Assembly: GCA_950022655.1 (NCBI GenBank)
Contig: OX465582.1
Coordinates: 89,185,801 to 89,249,800, forward strand
Direction: 5' to 3'
DNA from: Alentia gelatinosa
Taxonomy: Eukaryota; Annelida; Polychaeta; Phyllodocida; Polynoidae
DNA: 64,000 bases
Each line of letters begins with the position of its first letter. The stretch's first letter is position 1. This document shows, in pieces, positions 41,692 through 52,100 of this stretch. The notes beneath the pieces are model-generated. The model had not been told where the DNA came from, did not search any database, and saw nothing but the letters and a program-made list of their open reading frames with translations. Position numbers and translations under genes: made by a program.

Positions 41692-42052
41692 AATGCCTGT
41701 AGGCATTCTCGCCCCCTGTGTACATGATACCTGTAGCCATTCTCAACCCCTGTGTACATAATGCCTGTAGGCATTCTCGCCCCCTGTGTACATAATGCCT
41801 GTAGGCATTCTCGCCCCCTGTGTACATAATGCCTGTAGCCATTCTCGCTCCCTGTGTACATAATGCCTGTAGCCATTCTCGCCCCCCATATACATAATGC
41901 CTGTAGCCATTCTCGCTCCCTGTGTACATAATGCCTGTAGGCATTCTCGCCCCCTGTGTACATAATACCTGTAGCCATTCTCGCCCCCTATGTACATAAT
42001 GGCTGTAGGCATTTTCGCCCCCTGTGTGCATAATGCCTGCAGGCATTTTCGC
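41692..42052 (+). repeat. 34-bp minisatellite, about ten copies
   Basis: The unit is CATAATGCCTGTAGGCATTC followed by TCGCCCCCTGTGTA. Each unit contains a GCCTGTAGGC near-palindrome. Minus-strand repeats of YVHRGRE-type peptide are artefacts. Confidence 0.95.
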
Positions 42053-42089
42053 CCTGAATGGCTTAAACTTTCTTTCATCGTTGTCACTG

Positions 42090-42113
42090 TGAATTGTAGG
42101 ATATGCCTTTAAA
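42090..42113 (+). mobile_element. Terminal scrap of the TTAA-type MITE
   Basis: GTGAATTGTAGGATATGCCT then TTAA. Only the terminus remains. Confidence 0.55.
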
Positions 42114-42562
42114 ACTTTAACTCCTCGTGGTCGTGAAGTGGCGCCTTCAGACAGCCCCGTCCCCCGGCGTGCCTCCCGCAGTGACAACTGTCACGCGGCG
42201 GTCGTTTAATCTCCGAGATTCTCCGTGTGGGGGTTTCTCTCTCAGGCCCCATCCATCCATAAATCAGCAGCGAATTATAAACCATTTGTCATCACACCTC
42301 CAGAGCTGTATCTGTCTGAACACACATCTCCTGGAGTAGGCGGCATTGTGTAGGGCTAGAACCCTTTGAATAGAATAATGAACTTTTTCTAATATTCACA
42401 TATAATTCACCAGGGAAGAAGGTGGACTTCCATTATAAGATTATATAGAAAATATTATATCATAAAATAATATTATATAGAAAATATTATATTAGAAAAT
42501 CCCGGCTGATACACAAAGTTTCAAGGTGATTGTCCAAGTCTCACAGAAAGGTTTCATGAAAA
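42114..42562. other. No gene recognised
   Basis: A short AT-rich tandem (ATATTATATAGAAAATATTA) at 42446-42497. Confidence 0.35.
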
Positions 42563-42979
42563 TGTAGTGGGGCGGGAATCCACGAGAGTGGTGCGGCAGG
42601 GGCCGGGATTACGTAATGCTGGGTATATATACAGTAGGTTGACAGGCTGTCCTCATGTGTCTCTCCACAAGAGCAGAACATTGGACCCTCACTTTGCAGG
42701 CGGGTTCTCGTAACCTTCCTAGTGGTTAGGCGAGTCTTTCAGATTAGCCTCTCCAGCGTTACCTGACACGCCATGCTGGGGTACTGTACTTGTGGAAGTG
42801 ATCTTCCAAGATCACTTCGGGAAGTAGTTGTAATAAATATTCCTGTTTATTAAAGGCGTGGAGTTGGGTCTTGTGTGACTAGGTTAGTTCATACTAACCA
42901 AACCGAACCGACCTACGTAATAGCGCGTAGTGTTCCGGAGATAGATCTTCCGACTGCTAGGTAGGCAGCGACCACCACA
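42563..42979 (+). mobile_element. Probable solo LTR
   Basis: Starts TGTAGTGG and ends CCACCACA (short inverted TG..CA ends). AAAA occurs on both sides. Inside are a TATA-like GGTATATATACA at 42622 and an AATAAA at 42832, in the order expected of an LTR. There are no flanking gag or pol sequences and no second LTR in the window. Confidence 0.55.
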
Positions 42980-43122
42980 AAAAGTTATCAATAAGTATGG
43001 ATATTTAACTATGAACATCAGATTTGGTATGATGAGAAGTCAGCAGTGTTTACAGAGTAGTAATACAAATACTACGAGGGTAATCTGAAAAGATTGACAA
43101 ACATGACACAGGACAGATTTGA
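42980..43122. other. Spacer
   Basis: Nothing recognised. Confidence 0.3.
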
Positions 43123-43215
43123 ATACGGGCTCAGTAACCACGTTTTCTGTTAATGCTGCTAGTTTAATGTAAAACTCGCAGTATTTAGAGAAAACATTGT
43201 TACTGAGCCCGTAGG
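43123..43215. repeat. Hairpin, stem TACGGGCTCAGTAAC
   Basis: ATACGGGCTCAGTAAC and GTTTTCT pair with AGAAAAC and GTTACTGAGCCCGTA. The right arm alone recurs at 48838-48866. Confidence 0.7.
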
Positions 43216-43565
43216 GATGGTCGTTCGAGGTCTTTAGTAATATAAGATATATCCCAACGTCAGAGGCAGAGGGATATATTTTATGTTACAAAAGACAAGG
43301 AACAGTTTCCCAAGGGACTCAGTCACTGGTTTTGTTATCATTAAATACATGGAATTGATGAGAAAACGACATCTTATTCACCATCGATTCTTAACTCATT
43401 CAGCACGTCTCAGTGAGCCCGAATGTAATTTATACTGCAGAGCGTATTATTCCATAGATGTTCGGCCATACGTATATAAAAATATGCACGGTTAGAAGAT
43501 ATTCCTCTGATCAGAACTTTTTTTTCTCTTTTTTTTTATTTAGAAAATAGTATCTCGGTCTTGTA
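43216..43565. other. No gene recognised; small hairpin
   Basis: ATATATCCC..GGGATATAT at about 43246-43280 forms a small hairpin. A T-rich run sits at 43518-43540. Confidence 0.35.
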
Positions 43566-43782
43566 ATTTATCCTAGCCTGGAATGAATAGCCATATTTTT
43601 AGCATTAGGAACTCGTTCTCAACAGGCTCGCGAGTACGGTAACCATTCTCAACGGGTGATGTATAGATATCTCCAAGCTAAGATAATATCAAAAACATGT
43701 TTGTGCTTGGTCTGGGTCCCCATTCGCCATTTCTTTTGGAGTGCTTCTAAATATTCACTCGGCTATCGCCTCGTTTATATTG
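43566..43782 (+). mobile_element. Hairpin-plus-body element, CTTAG class, left part
   Basis: The body (43566-43688) is bounded by TTTATCCTAGCCTGG and CCAAGCTAAGATAA. The hairpin's left arm and tip (CACTCGGCTATCGCCTCGTT) follow. The hairpin is interrupted at about 43782 by a second element and resumes at 44083. Confidence 0.75.
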
Positions 43783-44080
43783 TTATATACCTGTGTACGA
43801 AAGTCTATGAAATACTGCCCGCTGCTAGGGGGCCAGTATAATAATGTTCGTGCCCGCTGTGAGTGAGACTTAATAAGTCATCAAAATAAAGTTTTTTCAT
43901 CGATTTAAGGTATATAATAATGAGCAAACGTCCTCACTGTGGGCGAAACGTTTCTCGTTCTCGGTCAGTCTTTGATTTCATACTGCCTTCCACCTATGGC
44001 GTCAGGCAGTATGAAATCAAAGACTGACCTCGAACAGGAACCGTTTCGCCCACAGTTAGGACGTTTCCTAATATTATTGC
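43783..44080 (+). mobile_element. TATATACC-class element nested in another hairpin
   Basis: The body (about 43779-43921) is bounded by TATTGTTATATACC and GGTATATAATAATG. The hairpin (43928-44068) has arms AAACGTCC..GTCAGTCTTTGATTTCATAC and the loop TTCCACCTATGGCGTCA, the complement (one change) of the loop at 33579. The whole is the reverse of 33505-33797. Confidence 0.8.
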
Positions 44081-44082
44081 GA

Positions 44083-44122
44083 TGGCAAACGAGGACACAG
44101 ACCAAACAGTTTCTTTCTTAAG
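44083..44122 (+). mobile_element. Right hairpin arm of the interrupted CTTAG-class element
   Basis: GATGGCAAACGAGGACACAG then ACCAAACAGTTTCTTTC complements the arm at 43695-43735 and matches 29262 onward. Confidence 0.75.
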
Positions 44123-44696
44123 TCTATAGTGGACGCCGACCCGACTGCTGTGCCCGACTCTATCTTTACCTGACGTATCCGTCAGGTCTGTGACAATCTG
44201 CATCAATTGGGTTGATGGACGCACTTCACCTACCCGATTTTATTGCTTTTCGCGACAGGTCGGGCATTACTACCATGTCAGATATGACCGACTCTCCCCG
44301 ACCTTAAGATTTTGATGTACGCACTTTCACTGATTGTTACCGATTCTGAGTTGGAGGTTTGAATAGCGATGCTACCTATCCCCTAGTCCAATTTAGAGGT
44401 TCCTTATATCTATTAGTAGGTGAAACAGAGGCGATTATAGTTCTGAAAACCGTTTCCCGATATCTTTTTTATTATAATTAATTTCTATGATTCCACACCA
44501 GCGGCCCGTGGCTCACCCCGGCTCGGCTCCCGGCTGCTCTCTTTAATCTTATCCCGGGTAATTTACAAAGTTATAAAAGGAGGAGGTGTCGTCGGGAAGA
44601 GTCTACATCGAGACACCAAAATTTTATTTCCGACTTTCACCGAGCCGATGGTCGGGATGAATCGGGAACAAATGTCGGTGTCTTATAGGCTTTAGT
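44123..44696. other. No gene recognised; CCCGACT/GTCGGG words
   Basis: Scattered CCCGACTG, GTCGGGCA and CCGACTCT words in both orientations suggest an old inverted-repeat element that I could not delimit. Confidence 0.35.
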
Positions 44697-45005
44697 GAAA
44701 CCAAACAAGAGTTAGTTGTGTTGTTGTTTATTGCACGACGGCAAGATCACATATTACTGCGCGAGGCAAAGCCGAGAGCAGTAATACGCGATCTTGCCGG
44801 AGTGCAATGAATCAATAACATGACTAACTAGAGTTTGGTTTAGAATTTCTCCTACCCCGCCCGTCTAAATTACTTCTGCATTAACAAATGACGTCATTTG
44901 TCAAGTGTATCCCACTAGAGCAATATTTTTCATTTTTCTGAACTCCAGACCAAATACAGTGACCAAATGTTAAGCCTATGGAGTTTTTTATTAGGGGTAG
45001 GATAA
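44697..45005 (-). mobile_element. Hairpin-plus-body element, CCTAC class, reversed
   Basis: The hairpin (44697-44843) has GAAACCAAACAAGAGTTAGT and its partner, with the tip GCGAGGCAAAGCCGAGAGCAG. The body (44847-45005) ends AGGGGTAGGATAAT and has AAATGACGTCATTT. It is the reverse of 24543-24847. Confidence 0.8.
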
Positions 45006-45390
45006 TAGACCCATTCTGCATTGATGCTGTCATCCTGACTTTCATCTACCTGTCCAATTCTTTAACAGACTGACCTTGGATTTGCAATCGGGAAATGGGA
45101 AGCATGGTAAATTGTATTATGTGGCGCTGGGAATGTGTAATGACCTGGAGAAGAACATCTTATTCCGATTGAATATTGAATCTAATTCCTAATACTTCCT
45201 ACTACTTTATCCCTTAGGTTTTAAAGTAATCAATCTCTATGAGATAATGCAGTCAAAGTAGATCATGGCGATTTGAAATTAGTTTTCCAATAACTGGATT
45301 AGATTCCGAGGTAATATATCTCACAAGTTTCTTCATCCTGATAGAGCAATTTGATAAAAAAAAAAAAATCCTGTACGTTTTTCGCATGTT
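45006..45390. other. No feature recognised
   Basis: Unique sequence with a short A run near 45355. Confidence 0.35.
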
Positions 45391-45440
45391 TCGCTACTTA
45401 ATTCACGTAGCTTCGCCTTGTGAATTACTACACGATTATA
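45391..45440. repeat. Isolated hairpin tip
   Basis: TAATTCACGTAGCTTCGCCT then TGTGAATTA forms the tip type seen at 22300 and 22590, without long arms. Confidence 0.5.
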
Positions 45441-45500
45441 CAAGCTACAAGCAATGTCTGCTAGTAGGTATTAAGTAGAATTCCTGGCTCAGATACTGTA

Positions 45501-45797
45501 GAGGAAGCCTTAAGAGAAAGTTTAGGATCAGAGCTCGTATCCCAGCGAATATGAATCGCTTAGTAATTCACAAAGCGAAGCCGCATGGATCACCAAGCGA
45601 TTCAAATGAGATGTGATCGAGCTCCGACTCTAAACTTGAATAGGTTTCTGAATTTGTTTCACCACTCACATTAACTAATGGGCTAACATTTGTGGCATAA
45701 TCCCCCATTGGATACTTTTTCTAAATATTTCATGGGCGTTGGATACGAGTTGCCAATGTTAAGTCTATGGGGGGAGAATAACAGGGGTGAGATAAAA
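45501..45797 (-). mobile_element. Hairpin-plus-body element, CTCAC class, reversed
   Basis: The hairpin (45501-45649) pairs AAGTTTAGGATCAGAGCTCG with GAGCTCCGACTCTAAACTT around CACAAAGCGAAGCCGCATGG. The body ends ACAGGGGTGAGATAAAAG and contains GTTGCCAATGTTAAGTCTAT. It is related to 4380, 22094 and 22440. Confidence 0.75.
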
Positions 45798-46241
45798 GTT
45801 CTGACCCCTAACTTTCATAGGTTTCCTCTATAGTAACAAGCGTCGTGTGGTCATATTTTGAATATAAATAAGAATTTATTAGAGGGTAACAAAAAATCTA
45901 AAAGGATTTCACACTGTGGAATGCATCTGATTGGCATTGTGGGTGGCTGTAGGATGTAGGCCATGTTTTAGGAACGCTCGACATTCACCGGAAATGGAGT
46001 GCCATTGACTGTAGCTGTCCCCTGGCGGCTCATCGGTGAACTACAAGTGGCGGGAGGCGGGAGGGTAGGCGGGTGTCAGGGGGAAACTCGTCAGGAACAA
46101 CTCGAGAATTCAATTTAGAGCGGAGACAAGTGGTGGGCGGTAGGTGTGGGTTGGAGGGCGTTTGTCGGCAGGTTCCTCAGTTTCATTCATTAATAAAGTA
46201 CAGCATGACTTTTACCACCGTCGCTATAGTGTGATTTACAC
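45798..46241. other. No gene recognised
   Basis: Starts with a hairpin-arm scrap (CTAACTTTCATAGGTTTCCT, as at 22350), then GC-richer unique DNA. Confidence 0.4.
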
Positions 46242-46893
46242 GATGGGATTCATGTACCTCGCAGGGTGTTTATCTGACACAAATCCTGCTGAGATTCATG
46301 AACCTCATAGGGTGTTTATCTGAGATAAATCCTGCGAAGATTCATGTACCTCACAGGGTGTTTGTCTGAGACAAATCCTGCTGAGATTTGTGTATCTCAC
46401 AGGGTGTTTGTCTGAAACAAATCCTGCTGAGATTCATGTACCTCACAGGGTGTTTGTCTGACACAAATCCTGCTGAGATTCATGTACCTCACAGGGTGTT
46501 TGTCTGACACAAATCCTGCTGAGATTGATGTACCTCACAGGGTGTTTATCTGACACAAATCCTGCTGAGATTCATGTACCTCACAGGCTGTTTGTCTCAG
46601 ACAAATCCTGCTGAGATTCATGTACCTCACAGGGTGTTTGTCTGACACAAATCCTGCTGAGATTCATGTACCTCGCAGGGTGTTTGTCTGAGAGGAATCC
46701 TGCTGAGATTCATGTACCTCACAGGATGTTTGTCTGAGACAAATCCTGCTGAGATTCATGTACCTCACAGGGTGTTTGTCTGAGACAAATCCTGCTGAGA
46801 TTTGTGTATCTCACAGGGTGTTTGTCTGAGACAAATCCTGCTGAGATTCATGTACCTCACAGAGTATTTGTCTGAGACAAATCCTGCTGAGAT
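46242..46893 (+). repeat. 46-bp minisatellite, about 14 copies
   Basis: The unit is TGAGATTCATGTACCTCACA followed by GGGTGTTTGTCTGAGACAAATCCTGC in sequence. Units vary at a few sites (TTTGTGTATCTC, GAGAGGAATCC). The core GATTCATGTACCTCACA reappears, inverted, in the 71-bp array at 54955. Confidence 0.95.
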
Positions 46894-46998
46894 TCTGTAC
46901 ACGAACACAATCTCTCTGTCCAAATTGCTGAGTTCCAGTTCCTTAAGGGATGTTTTTTCCACTGCATTTGTTGGTGACATTTACCCCTTATGCATAGA

Positions 46999-47236
46999 CC
47001 ATATTGAGGTATCCCATAATACAGTCTGTTTACAGGATCCAGTGTTAGCTGGTTTCTGTCGTTGTATGGTGATAGACCCTTGACCCATATCCCACAATTA
47101 TTGCAGTTAAACGATTTTTATAAATCTTGTAAATAAAATTTGAAATCCGATGGCAGAAATCGAAATTTCAGTTATTTCTACATTTACATTCCAAATTTTA
47201 TTTGAGTTTCTCCAGATAGAAATCAGAAAATGATGG
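46999..47236 (+). repeat. Dispersed repeat D, copy 3
   Basis: CCATATTGAGGTATCCCATA, GTGTTAGCTGGTTTC and GAAATCCGATGGCAGAAAT match 7428-7690. Confidence 0.7.
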
Positions 47237-47302
47237 CTTATCAGGGGACAGGCAGCTGTGTTGTGACAAGCCAGTCGGGAGCGGATCCTGTTCGTCCCCG
47301 GG

Positions 47303-47345
47303 CGATATTAGGGAGTTTACTAAGTCTGGAGGGTCTATGGTTTCT
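47303..47345 (+). repeat. Fragment of the direct repeat flanking repeat G
   Basis: GATATTAGGGAGTTTACTAA then GTCTGGAGGGT resembles the 47-bp repeats at 8549 and 9010. Confidence 0.45.
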
Positions 47346-47365
47346 CCTACATTTCAATTTGTGGA

Positions 47366-47625
47366 TTCGAGTCCCACTGCAGTCACTTTACTCCTTCATT
47401 CCCAGCAGTGTTAGATTTACTGCTATATCAAATGCAAATCCTTCTCATACCATGCCTAGGTGGTGTGGGAAGTAAAAGAACTCTCACCTTGGTAAATGTG
47501 TAGGGGTGAGATTTCTACCTAAATTCATTACATAAATTCGATCACCACCCCCTTGCAATGTACAAGAAAGTCTGGTAAGAACCTGTAATGGTTAACTGGA
47601 CGTTGGATCAAACCCACCAACCAAC
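47366..47625 (+). mobile_element. 5'-truncated SINE
   Basis: Begins at the B-box region ATTCGAGTCCCACTGCAG and ends GTTAACTGGACGTTGGATC with an ACCAACC tail. Confidence 0.8.
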
Positions 47626-48034
47626 TAATCCTACATTCCACATAATAATTTCATATCCATGCTGAAAACCTAGGCTTCCCCTTTGAAAACAAGGCCTTCT
47701 GATTCTGTCGGTCGTTGACCAAGTCAGTTGGTGGTGGTCTTATTGCGTAATCTTAGCCAAATTAATCTGTGACCATTTCAAATGCCAGGGAATGCCATGA
47801 ATGAGATGATTTTAACTGCCCGCGTGGTATTTCCGTGACGCTACTAGAATTACTTCATCTGACCGTGGTTAATTACCTTTCTTTGAGGCATTGATCTGTG
47901 AGCTTGTTGCAATCAAAACGACCAGAAAATTATCATCTTTTTGTTATCAAAACAACCATTTACCAAGAGAGTCCTATGTACAATGGTTGTATCCTCTGGA
48001 ACGACTTAGAACAAGTTGTACAAAGAGCAGACGA
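47626..48034. other. No feature recognised
   Basis: Unique sequence. Confidence 0.35.
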
Positions 48035-48370
48035 TGCCCCAGTCACACTGGCGTAAAAAACGGCGTTTTTCCGTGTACGCACGTCTACGTTCTTCTACGT
48101 ATTTTGAAATATACAAATACGTTGTAAAACGCCGCAATACGCGGAGATGCGTAAAGGAAAGTCGGAATGCGCCGAAAAACGCCACAATGCGTACAGAAGC
48201 GTAGATAAGCGTTGATGAACGTTGATGAATTTTGAGAAGCGTACTAAAACGTTAAAGAAAAGCAAACAATACGTTCCAAATCCGTTCCAAATCCGTAGCT
48301 AATACGTGGTCCCCACCAGTCCAAATACGTAGAAGAAACGCCGAATTTTACGCCAGTGTGACTGGGGCAT
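48035..48370. mobile_element. MITE with CCCCAGTCACACTGGCG ends, copy 1
   Basis: The left end GATGCCCCAGTCACACTGGC and right end GCCAGTGTGACTGGGGCAT are inverted. The interior is packed with TACG and GCGTA words in both orientations. A sister element follows directly, joined through TTATAA. Confidence 0.8.
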
Positions 48371-48373
48371 TAT

Positions 48374-48695
48374 AATGCCCCAGTCACACTGGCGTGAAAA
48401 ACGGCGTTTCTTCTACGTATTTGAATTAGGATGCGAGTTCCGCGTATTTGGTACGCAAAAACAACGCTTTTATATTTTAGTACGCAATCCAGTCACACTG
48501 GCGTAAATTCTGGCGTATCTAGTACGTATTTTAGGCGTATTGAGTACGGATTGTGAGTTTCTATTTTCATAGCATGTACGTTCTTTTACGTTCCTCAACG
48601 CTTATTTACGCATTTCAAAATGCGTAGAAGAACGTAGACGTGCGTACACGGGAAAACGCCATTTTTTTTACGCCAGTGTGACTGGGGCATTATAG
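48374..48695. mobile_element. MITE with CCCCAGTCACACTGGCG ends, copy 2
   Basis: Same termini. CCAGTCACACTGGCGTAAAT also occurs internally at 48489, so the copy may contain a third, partial element. GTAGAAGAACGTAGACGTGC pairs with the left part of copy 1. The TTATA at the right end suggests a TA-rich target duplication. Confidence 0.8.
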
Positions 48696-50091
48696 GATTC
48701 AAAAAAGCTGTAAAAAAGGAAATGTTAAAATATGTATGGAGATTAGTAGAATCTATTGAGGAATAAGGTTGAAGCATCGTTATCATCACTCATCATGTGT
48801 ATAGGTGTAAACATATGACAGATCTTGTATACACTATGAGAAAACATGGTTACTGAGCCCGTATGGATGACCGTTCAAGGTGTGTTGACTCGAAATTACG
48901 GGGTCTGGCCGTATTTTTTAGTCAAAAGACGAAGTGTGACTTAAGGACCAGCGCACCTTGCGCTATCTTTAAACGGCGGAGGCTGTTCCACGCTAGTCTC
49001 AGGGTAAAGAGATTAGAAACGTACATTTTCGAATTTAGTTTTCAAGATGGCTAGAAATAATTAGTAATTAAGAAAGTGCGTCTAAGTATAGATATACAAA
49101 AATAACAACGGGTTTGATTTTTCCTGCACACGAGGATCTCACACTCGTGGCGTCTCACTTTCCACGCACAGGTCTGGTTCTGTCTGTCTCTATGTCGGGG
49201 AGCAACTCCAAGCAGATCCTGTCGAAACCATGCCTTTTTATATATATGCACGTTATATATGGTAGGAATAAAGATGATAAAACATGATCTGCTGGAGGCC
49301 AACCATTCATATGAGGCACAGTTAAACATGGATTAAGTTGTGCATATCACGTTTTTTTAATGATAGAGGCTGCAGTCATGGCAAGCTTTAGCCTTGAGAT
49401 GTCCTGCACTAAATCCCTATAACATGTTAATTTGTAAAACAAAGGCACAATAGGATGTGCTGGGGCGAACAAATCCTTATCCGCTTCTTCACTGTTATTG
49501 CTCTCCCACCTTCCTGATAAGGGCCATGATAAGATAAGCAGGCTGGGGATGCCTACATTTATGGACCTAACCGGACGGGTATCAGACGTTTAGGTGTCAG
49601 CCGAGGGAAATAAATCGTTGAAATCTAGAATAAAATTGGAATTAGGGAATAAAAAAACAGAACTCGTCCTTGAACCTCGTTATGTGCACTGAGTCAGATC
49701 CTGAATGACGCAATTTCAACATCAGTGATGGCTTTTGTATTACCTAATCTGCCTGTTCTAGTCTCGGATGCTGAATAAAAACCCTATTTATGACCATGAC
49801 TATAGGCTCATTTTCATTGGAGAAGATACAGAGGAATTGGCATAATAAAACTACTGCAGAGACCAAAGCGGGAAAATCCTCGTGAAAAACGTACTCGATT
49901 GTCTATAATCGCTATTCCCCTGAAAATTGATGTATGTTTTCTACCGTATTTTTTGTGGTTCTGAACCGTAAATTATCATCGAGTTTTGTAGCTTATACAA
50001 GCATGGTAGGACGTTATATATTAACTATCTACCCGAAATTAGGAAAATCATTAATTCATATAGGCCTAACAACTAATATTTTAATCAACGC
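48696..50091. other. Mostly unannotated sequence
   Basis: 48838-48866 repeats the right arm of the hairpin at 43123. The 92-codon minus frame at 49051-49329 resembles nothing I recognise. Confidence 0.4.
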
Positions 50092-50131
50092 ACATAGACA
50101 TGGTATAGAAGGATTGGCCTTTGATATAGCA
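50092..50131 (-). mobile_element. Fragment of the first SINE family
   Basis: The reverse complement of GCTATATCAAAGGCCAATCC followed by ACCATGTCTATG. Confidence 0.7.
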
Positions 50132-50137
50132 ATAAGT

Positions 50138-50375
50138 CTACCAAGCTCGATAGCTAAGTGGTAGGGGTGTTTGCCTTGAGCATGGGAGGTCGTGGGTTCA
50201 AACCCCGGTTGGGTCATACAAAAGACTTACACAAAAATGGTACCCACTGCTCATTCGGCTTAACACCCACCATCAGAATGAGGAGTAGGGAGCTAGGGCC
50301 TGAGTGGAAGAACGGCTGTGTAGCCGAATTAGGTGATTGTGAAACACAAATATTCCCTAATACAAATTCCAAAAA
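50138..50375 (+). mobile_element. Second SINE family, tRNA head with conserved central domain
   Basis: TAGCTAAGTGGTAGGGGTG (A-box-like) and GGTCGTGGGTTCAAACCCCG (B box) lie about 35 bp apart, as in a tRNA. Then AAAAATGGTACCCACTGCTC and ATTCGGCTTAACACCCACCA resemble the central domains shared by metazoan SINEs (Nin-DC/Meta type; from recall). The tail is AAATTCCAAAAAG-like. It is not a functional tRNA, because no closing acceptor arm is seen. Confidence 0.7.
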
Positions 50376-51464
50376 GAAATTTAAACAAGTCTACCACTAC
50401 TGGGGGAATAACGCACTGGTTATCGATCAGTCTCATTCGAACAGTCAGTAACCAAGGACCTGTTTCACTAGTTTCGTCACATGTCTAGATGGCGTCTAGA
50501 TGGTGTGTCCGGTTTCATAAGGACTAGATATTAGGCTTTGTTTTATCTGTTCTTGCTTGCACTGTTGGTGCCGCTTTTCATGTCTGTCAAACACTTTTGT
50601 TAACAGGTCCCAGGTAAATACCACATGTTTCAGAATACCTAAATTAAGCAGCTCCTTCCTCAATAACCCACACAATATCCACCCTTCCCTTCACCTGTAT
50701 TGAGGGAATCTCCAATAAGTTCCCACAGAATGAGCATCCTTTAAAAGCGAAAACACTCAGGAACACCATAGAACACAACTGGATCCATAGACTACAAACT
50801 GTAGCGGCGTATGGTTTAAACACAATGTGGATGAGATGAGATATGGATGAGAGAACAAAAAGCCACGTAAAAAATCTTTTTAGACATCGGGAATGCAGAT
50901 CTTTATCTACTTCCCATTGATCTGGAAAATTTGGAAATACTATTTCACATTACTCTCAATCCAGGCTGCAAACCTGACCTGGAAATCATAAACATTCAGA
51001 AAATACACTGACAACAAGTGTGGGCCTCACTGAGATCCACCTCCTGATAACCACACACACAGATGTCAAACAAGCCTACAAGTTGACACAAAAACAAGCA
51101 TAAACATATATGTGAAAACATTCAACTTACAATGCAAACCAAAAATGTATCTGATGAGCCAGACGATGGCGAAACTGCACAGATTAATCATGTTTGGTGG
51201 GGATCCACAAAACAGGAAGACCACCATGACAGTGGCTGTAGGTCAAGGTTGCTCAGAAGGGACACACCCCTCAGAACAACCAACCACAACCCCCAAACTA
51301 CAGTGTGTATAAGTAACCACAGACAACCACAATTTCACCCAATGAGAGGACGATAAAAACCGGAAATCAGCCGAAATGCGCGAATTTCTGTGGGTCAAAC
51401 TCCTTACCTGGTCAGAGGTGCAGTCATACTCGGTCTCTCAACACGCCTCGTCACCCGATATCCT
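50376..51464. other. No feature recognised
   Basis: AT-rich. Overlapping frames at 51112-51356 show no known motif. Confidence 0.4.
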
Positions 51465-52100
51465 TTAAAGGGGCTGTTCCATATAGCCAAATTCTCAGCC
51501 AAAGTATTATTTTGACAGTGTCTGATTTGCAATTTGGGTACTATCGGTGTAATGGAATACCATAATCGTGTAAGATCGGTCCCGTCGGCCACCTTCGGCC
51601 GCCGTCAGCTGCTGTGGTGTGCCTTGTTTCATATGTCCGATGCACGCCGATATAAGTACATCCATATTACGCTAGGATTTTTTACTGGCTGTATCTTCTG
51701 TTGTCTGAAGTAGGAACTAAAAGCTTCGACCTTGACCCCTGGAGTGTTTACTGAGAGTGTCCGTTTGAAGGTAGGGGGTGCTTTTGAAGTGAATAAACGT
51801 TGTGTTTAGTGATTATTTTGAGAAATAATCGAATTGTAACTGCAATAATGTCATATTACAGTCTACAGGGCCAGAACTGTGGAAATAACCGGAGGTGCGA
51901 TCGGGTGAAGTCAGAGATTTTTAACATTTTCGGGTACTATCGGCTGGGCGTCAGAATCAAAACAGACGATACTAGATACTGCCAGGGTGAATCTATTAAG
52001 CCTTCATCCACAGATAATCAGCAAAAGATTGTTGCCGATTCTGTCAGGGCCAAGCAGACGATCACAAAATTACTGTCGGCTATATGGAACAGGCCCTTAA
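51465..52100. mobile_element. TTAA-flanked element, Kolobok-like
   Basis: TTAA at 51465, then AGGGGCTGTTCCATATAGCC. The right end GGCTATATGGAACAGGCCC is followed by TTAA (52097-52100). The inverted ends are about 24 bp. AGGGG termini with TTAA duplication are typical of Kolobok-type MITEs. A 115-codon frame (51800-52147) runs out through the right end and is not a recognised transposase. Confidence 0.7.

Noticed and set aside
41692..42052. Regular repeats resembling a CRISPR array
   Set aside because: Units are contiguous 34-bp tandem copies without unique spacers, in an animal-type genome. The same applies to 46242-46893 and 54955-55825.
41664..42187. Minus-strand frames with repeated YVHRGRE-type peptide
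   Set aside because: Produced by the 34-bp minisatellite. The period is not a multiple of three, and three phases are open.
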